From contig DXBV01000054.1 in the NCBI GenBank assembly GCA_019116345.1, forward strand, positions 1-44,764: DNA of 44,764 nucleotides. The letters are read 5' to 3'. The notes under the pieces are model-generated. The model saw only the letters and a program-made list of their open reading frames with translations, was not told where the DNA came from and did no database searches. Origin of the DNA: Candidatus Allofournierella merdipullorum. Lineage in GTDB: Bacteria > Bacillota > Clostridia > Oscillospirales > Ruminococcaceae. The position numbers and the translations under genes were made by a program. This document shows, piece after piece, positions 41,630 through 44,764 of the stretch; within the stretch, counting starts at the first letter, position 1, and every line of letters begins with the position of its first letter.

Positions 41630-43006
41630 ATGATCCATCAATACCAGCTCAACGGCTACAACATCGTGCTGGACACCTGCTCCGGCGCCATCCATGTGGT
41701 GGACGAGGTGGCCTATGACCTCATCGCCGGCTACAAGAACGAGCCGGAGGAAGACCTCATCCGCCGTGTTTGCGAGAAATACAAGGACAGGTCGGACGTC
41801 ACCGAGGCCGAGGTGCGCCAGTGCCTGGAGGACGTGAAAGGCCTGGAGGCGGCAGGCAAGCTCTACAGCCCGGACACCTTTGCCGACCTGGCCGGTCAGT
41901 TCAAGGGCAAGCGGGAGAACGTCATCAAGGCCATGTGCCTGCATGTGGCCCACACCTGCAACCTCAACTGCTCCTACTGCTTTGCCAGCCAGGGCAAATA
42001 CCACGGCGAGCGGGCGCTGATGAGCCTGGAGGTGGGCAAGCGCGCGCTGGACTTCCTCATCGAGAACTCCGGCACCCGCCGCAACCTGGAAGTGGACTTC
42101 TTCGGCGGCGAACCGCTGATGAACTGGGACGTGGTCAAGCAGCTGGTGGCCTATGCCCGCCAGCGTGAGAAGGAGTGCGGCAAGAACTTCCGCTTTACCC
42201 TCACCACCAACGGCATGCTCATCGACGACGACGTCATCGACTTTGCCAACCGTGAAATGAACAACGTGGTTCTGAGCCTGGACGGCCGCAAGGAAATTCA
42301 CGACCGCCTGCGGGTGGACTACGCCGGCAACGGCAGCTATGACCGCATCGTGCCCAAGTTCCAGGAGTTCGTGCGCCGCCGGGGCGACAAAGAGTATTAC
42401 ATGCGCGGCACCTTCACCCACGCAAACCCCGACTTCACCAAGGACGTGTTCCATATGGCCGACCTGGGCTTTGACCGCCTGAGCATGGAGCCGGTGGTCT
42501 GCGCGCCGGACGACCCCGCCGCCCTCACCGACGAGGACATCCAGGTGGTGCTGAAAGAGTATGAGAAACTGGCCATCGAGATGATCGAGCGCAAAAAGGC
42601 GGGCAAGCCCTTCGTGTTCTACCACTACATGCTGGACCTCACCGGCGGCCCCTGCATCTACAAGCGCCTGTCCGGCTGCGGCAGCGGCACCGAGTATGTG
42701 GCTGTCACCCCCTGGGGCGACCTCTACCCCTGCCACCAGTTCGTGGGCGAAGAGGCCTACAAGCTGGGCGACATCTGGCAGGGCGTGACCAACGAGGCCG
42801 TGCGGGAGGAGTTCCGCGGCTGCAACGCCTACTCCCGTCCCGAGTGCCGGGACTGCTGGGCCCGCCTCTACTGCTCCGGCGGCTGCGCCGCCAACGCCTA
42901 CCACGCCACCGGCAGCATCGGCGGCGTGTACAAGCAGGGCTGTGAGCTGTTCAAAAAGCGCATCGAGTGCGCCATCATGATGCAGATCGCCCAGGGCGAA
43001 CTGTAA
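41630..43006 (+). CDS. scfB: SCIFF maturase, radical SAM/SPASM protein
   Basis: Thioether-forming radical SAM enzyme of 458 residues. Residues 1-85 are the peptide-recognition (RRE) region. The radical SAM cysteines are Cys110, Cys114 and Cys117 (CNLNCSYC), with the GGEP motif at 159-162. The C-terminal SPASM part has many cysteines for auxiliary clusters (350, 368, 398, 406, 409, 415, 419, 438). It binds SAM and modifies the scfA product in the cytoplasm. The ATG at 41630 follows GGAGGAT; an in-frame start at 41606 lies in the terminator. The stop overlaps the next start (TAATG). Confidence 0.96.
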   Translation: MIHQYQLNGYNIVLDTCSGAIHVVDEVAYDLIAGYKNEPEEDLIRRVCEKYKDRSDVTEAEVRQCLEDVKGLEAAGKLYSPDTFADLAGQFKGKRENVIKAMCLHVAHTCNLNCSYCFASQGKYHGERALMSLEVGKRALDFLIENSGTRRNLEVDFFGGEPLMNWDVVKQLVAYARQREKECGKNFRFTLTTNGMLIDDDVIDFANREMNNVVLSLDGRKEIHDRLRVDYAGNGSYDRIVPKFQEFVRRRGDKEYYMRGTFTHANPDFTKDVFHMADLGFDRLSMEPVVCAPDDPAALTDEDIQVVLKEYEKLAIEMIERKKAGKPFVFYHYMLDLTGGPCIYKRLSGCGSGTEYVAVTPWGDLYPCHQFVGEEAYKLGDIWQGVTNEAVREEFRGCNAYSRPECRDCWARLYCSGGCAANAYHATGSIGGVYKQGCELFKKRIECAIMMQIAQGEL

Positions 43007-44334
43007 TGGATACCCCTGTCTGCGACTTCGTTGCCGCCTACGAAAAAAGCGGCGTCGCCCGTCTGCACATGCCCGGCCACAAGGGCAAAGGCCCACTGGG
43101 CTGCGAAGGACGGGACATCACCGAGATCGCCGGCGCCGACAGCCTCTATGAGGCAAGCGGCGTCATCGCCCAAAGCGAGCGCAGCGCCGCCGCCCTGTTC
43201 GGGGCGAAGGCCACCTTCTATTCCGCCGGTGGCTCCAGCCAGTGCATCAAAGCGATGCTCTGCCTTGCGCTGCAAAAGAGCAAAAGCCGGGTGGTGCTGG
43301 CCGCCCGCAATGTGCACAAGTCCTTTGTGCACGCGGCGGCCCTGCTGGACGCGGACGTCCGCTGGCTCTGGCCGGAAGGGGATTACCAGCTGCTGGCCTG
43401 CCCGGTGCGCCCGGAACAGCTGGAAAAGGCGCTGGCGGCCCTGCCCGAAGCGCCGGCGGCGGTGTATCTCACCAGCCCGGACTATCTGGGCAATCTGCAG
43501 CCGGTGTCGCAGCTGGCCAAGGTCTGCCACGCCCATGGCGTGCCCCTTCTGGTGGACAACGCCCACGGCGCTTATCTCCATTTCCTGCCCGAACCCGCCC
43601 ACCCGCTGGACGAGGGGGCGGACCTCTGCTGTGACTCCGCCCACAAGACCCTGCCGGTGCTCACCGGCGGCGCCTACCTCCATCTGGGCCACGGCCTTCT
43701 GGAAGCGGAGGAAGGGGAGGTGCGGGCGGCGCTGTCGCTGTTCGGCTCCACCAGCCCCTCTTATCTCATTTTGCAGTCACTGGACGCCTGCAACCGGTAT
43801 CTGGCCGACGAGGCCCGCCCCCGGCTGGCCGACTGTGCCAAGGCGGTGGCGGCGCTGAAAGCTGACCTTGCGGCTCAGGGCTGGGCCGTGGCGGAGGGCG
43901 AGGCGCTCAAGGTGACGCTCCGCGCTTCGGAGCGCGGCTGGCGGGGCGACGCGCTGGCGGGCTTCTTGCGCCGAAAGGGCGTGGAATGTGAGTACGCCGA
44001 CCCGGACCATCTTGTTTTGATGGTCACGCCTCAGAACGCCCCGGAGGACCTGGAAAAGGTGCGCGCCGCCCTGGCGGCCGCGGGGCAGGGGAGCGAAGCG
44101 GCCCAAACCCCGCCTCAGATGGCCCGGCCCCGGCAGGTCGTGTCCCTTCGGGCGGCGCTGCTGGCCCCCGGCGAGGAAGTGCCGGTGGAAGCGGCGGTGG
44201 GCCGCGTCTGCGCCGCCCCCACGGTGGCCTGCCCCCCGGCGGTGCCGGTGGCGGTGAGCGGCGAAGAAATTGGCCCGGACGCCGCCGCGGTCTTTCGCTA
44301 TTACGGCATCGAAACGGTGCGCGTGCTTCGATAA
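43006..44334 (+). CDS. Orn/Lys/Arg decarboxylase-type PLP enzyme
   Basis: Fold-type I PLP enzyme of 442 residues, shorter than inducible lysine/ornithine decarboxylases (about 700) because the N-terminal wing domain is absent. Visible: MPGHKG at 22-27, YSAGGSSQ (PLP phosphate), DNAHG with Asp184/His187 and the Schiff-base lysine Lys214 in SAHKTLP. The C-terminal part after residue 355 is Pro/Ala-rich. Clostridial relatives resemble arginine or lysine decarboxylases (SpeA/YaaO type) for agmatine or cadaverine synthesis; the substrate is not set here. The start overlaps the scfB stop by one base, so the genes are coupled. Confidence 0.9.
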   Translation: MDTPVCDFVAAYEKSGVARLHMPGHKGKGPLGCEGRDITEIAGADSLYEASGVIAQSERSAAALFGAKATFYSAGGSSQCIKAMLCLALQKSKSRVVLAARNVHKSFVHAAALLDADVRWLWPEGDYQLLACPVRPEQLEKALAALPEAPAAVYLTSPDYLGNLQPVSQLAKVCHAHGVPLLVDNAHGAYLHFLPEPAHPLDEGADLCCDSAHKTLPVLTGGAYLHLGHGLLEAEEGEVRAALSLFGSTSPSYLILQSLDACNRYLADEARPRLADCAKAVAALKADLAAQGWAVAEGEALKVTLRASERGWRGDALAGFLRRKGVECEYADPDHLVLMVTPQNAPEDLEKVRAALAAAGQGSEAAQTPPQMARPRQVVSLRAALLAPGEEVPVEAAVGRVCAAPTVACPPAVPVAVSGEEIGPDAAAVFRYYGIETVRVLR

Positions 44335-44341
44335 CACAAAC

Positions 44342-44384
44342 AAAAACGCCCCCGACGGTTTTTCACCGCCGGAGGCGTTTTCTT
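44342..44384. terminator. Bidirectional terminator after the decarboxylase gene
   Basis: AAAACGCC and GGCGTTTT flank a second stem (CCGACGGT/ACCGCCGG, one mismatch), followed by TCTTTT; convergent gene ends lie on both sides. Confidence 0.75.
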
Positions 44385-44762
44385 TTATACCACCAGGAAC
44401 TCGTTCTCCCGTTCCAAGTATCGGCTGAACACATACAGCCCGCACACCAGCCCCGCGGACATGGTGGCGGGGGCGTCGATGTCCCAGCCGCCGGTCACGC
44501 CCCGGTGCACGATGCGCGCCACCACCGCGCCGGCGGCGTTCTGCAGAACGTAGTTCTGGGTGTTCTGCATGATGAGGGTGTACAGGGCGCTGCCCAGCGC
44601 CAGCATGGCCCGGTCGGCCCGGGGCATGCGGCAGAGGGGTCAGCCGTCCGCCGCGGGGTCGAAATCAGGAGCGTAGGCGGGGCTGGCTTCGATGCAGCTG
44701 CCGTCGGCGGCGTTCAGGGCGTATTTGTGGTAATTCACCTCGCCGCTGTGCCCGGCGGGCGC
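44385..44762 (-). pseudogene. Uncharacterised gene interrupted by in-frame TGA, 5' end missing
   Basis: On the minus strand one reading frame runs from the window edge to 44385 but contains a TGA at 44642-44640. Before it the frame reads GHSGEVNYHKYALNAADG and ends FDPAADG; after it the same frame continues PLCRMPRADRAML, then a hydrophobic-to-polar segment and ends RYLERENEFLVV. The later ATG at 44627 has no ribosome site, so a separate gene of 80 residues is less likely than a nonsense mutation or sequencing error; TGG (Trp) at that place would restore the frame. The end resembles LURP-one/YxjI-like proteins only vaguely. TGA is a normal stop elsewhere in this window. Confidence 0.6.
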
Positions 44763-44764
44763 GT

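Noticed and set aside
44640-44642. Selenocysteine codon
   Set aside because: No convincing SECIS hairpin was seen directly after the TGA, and Trp or another residue would fit as well; kept only as one possibility in the findings.

Overview
The window looks like chromosomal sequence of a high-GC clostridial Firmicute, most plausibly Oscillospirales (the Faecalibacterium / Gemmiger / Subdoligranulum side). The grounds are the SCIFF peptide with its radical SAM maturase (a Clostridia marker), DUF2508-BofA, DnaD-DnaI, YycJ, strong AGGAGG ribosome binding sites, frequent TTG starts and heavy C/G third-position use. Most genes are housekeeping. I see no prophage, insertion sequence, CRISPR array or plasmid functions. 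The organism assignment is inference from gene content.

Layout: 1-2.2 kb, 3' part of ftsH and a tail-anchored zinc-ribbon protein. 2.3-6.6 kb, a type IIA topoisomerase pair of ParE/ParC size. 6.6-9.7 kb, secG, rnr, a DUF2508 gene and bofA. 9.7-10.1 kb, RNase P RNA on the minus strand. 10.2-18.6 kb, plus-strand genes gdhA, an RluA-type pseudouridine synthase, a LysM-G5-M23 cell-wall peptidase, murA, yycJ, rlmH and a WG-repeat lipoprotein. 18.6-22.0 kb, minus-strand [FeFe] hydrogenase, a D-2-hydroxyacid dehydrogenase, tRNA-Leu and a DtxR/MntR regulator. 22.2-27.4 kb, AEC transporter, galE, a sugar nucleotidyltransferase, a Qnr-like pentapeptide protein and a MATE exporter. 27.4-28.5 kb, pyrophosphatase (minus) and tRNA-Arg/His/Gln. 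28.5-31.3 kb, a HTH regulator-MFS operon with two matching operators, then an overlapping gene pair encoding a divergent sigma-factor-like protein. 31.3-36.3 kb, tRNA-Gly (minus), a CapA-like protein, an aconitase-superfamily hydratase, a PHP phosphoesterase and a TSCPD protein. 36.3-39.6 kb, minus-strand MATE, DnaI-like loader and DnaD. 39.8-41.2 kb, DegV and a flavin reductase. 41.3-44.3 kb, the SCIFF RiPP locus (scfA, intergenic terminator, scfB) translationally coupled to an Orn/Lys/Arg-type decarboxylase. 44.4-44.76 kb, a minus-strand gene cut by an in-frame TGA and by the window end.

The observations most worth a second look are: the SCIFF peptide with a seventh cysteine and Gly where the characterised thioether acceptor Thr is expected, with a terminator between peptide and maturase; the overlapping sigma-like gene pair; the Qnr-like/MATE pair in a genome whose second topoisomerase carries Ala at the quinolone-bridge Ser; the paired TTACA-N5-TGTAA operators; and the in-frame TGA near the window end. 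Many convergent genes share one perfect bidirectional hairpin, and promoters fall into a TTGAC class and a TTGC class, nearly all with a 17-nt spacer.
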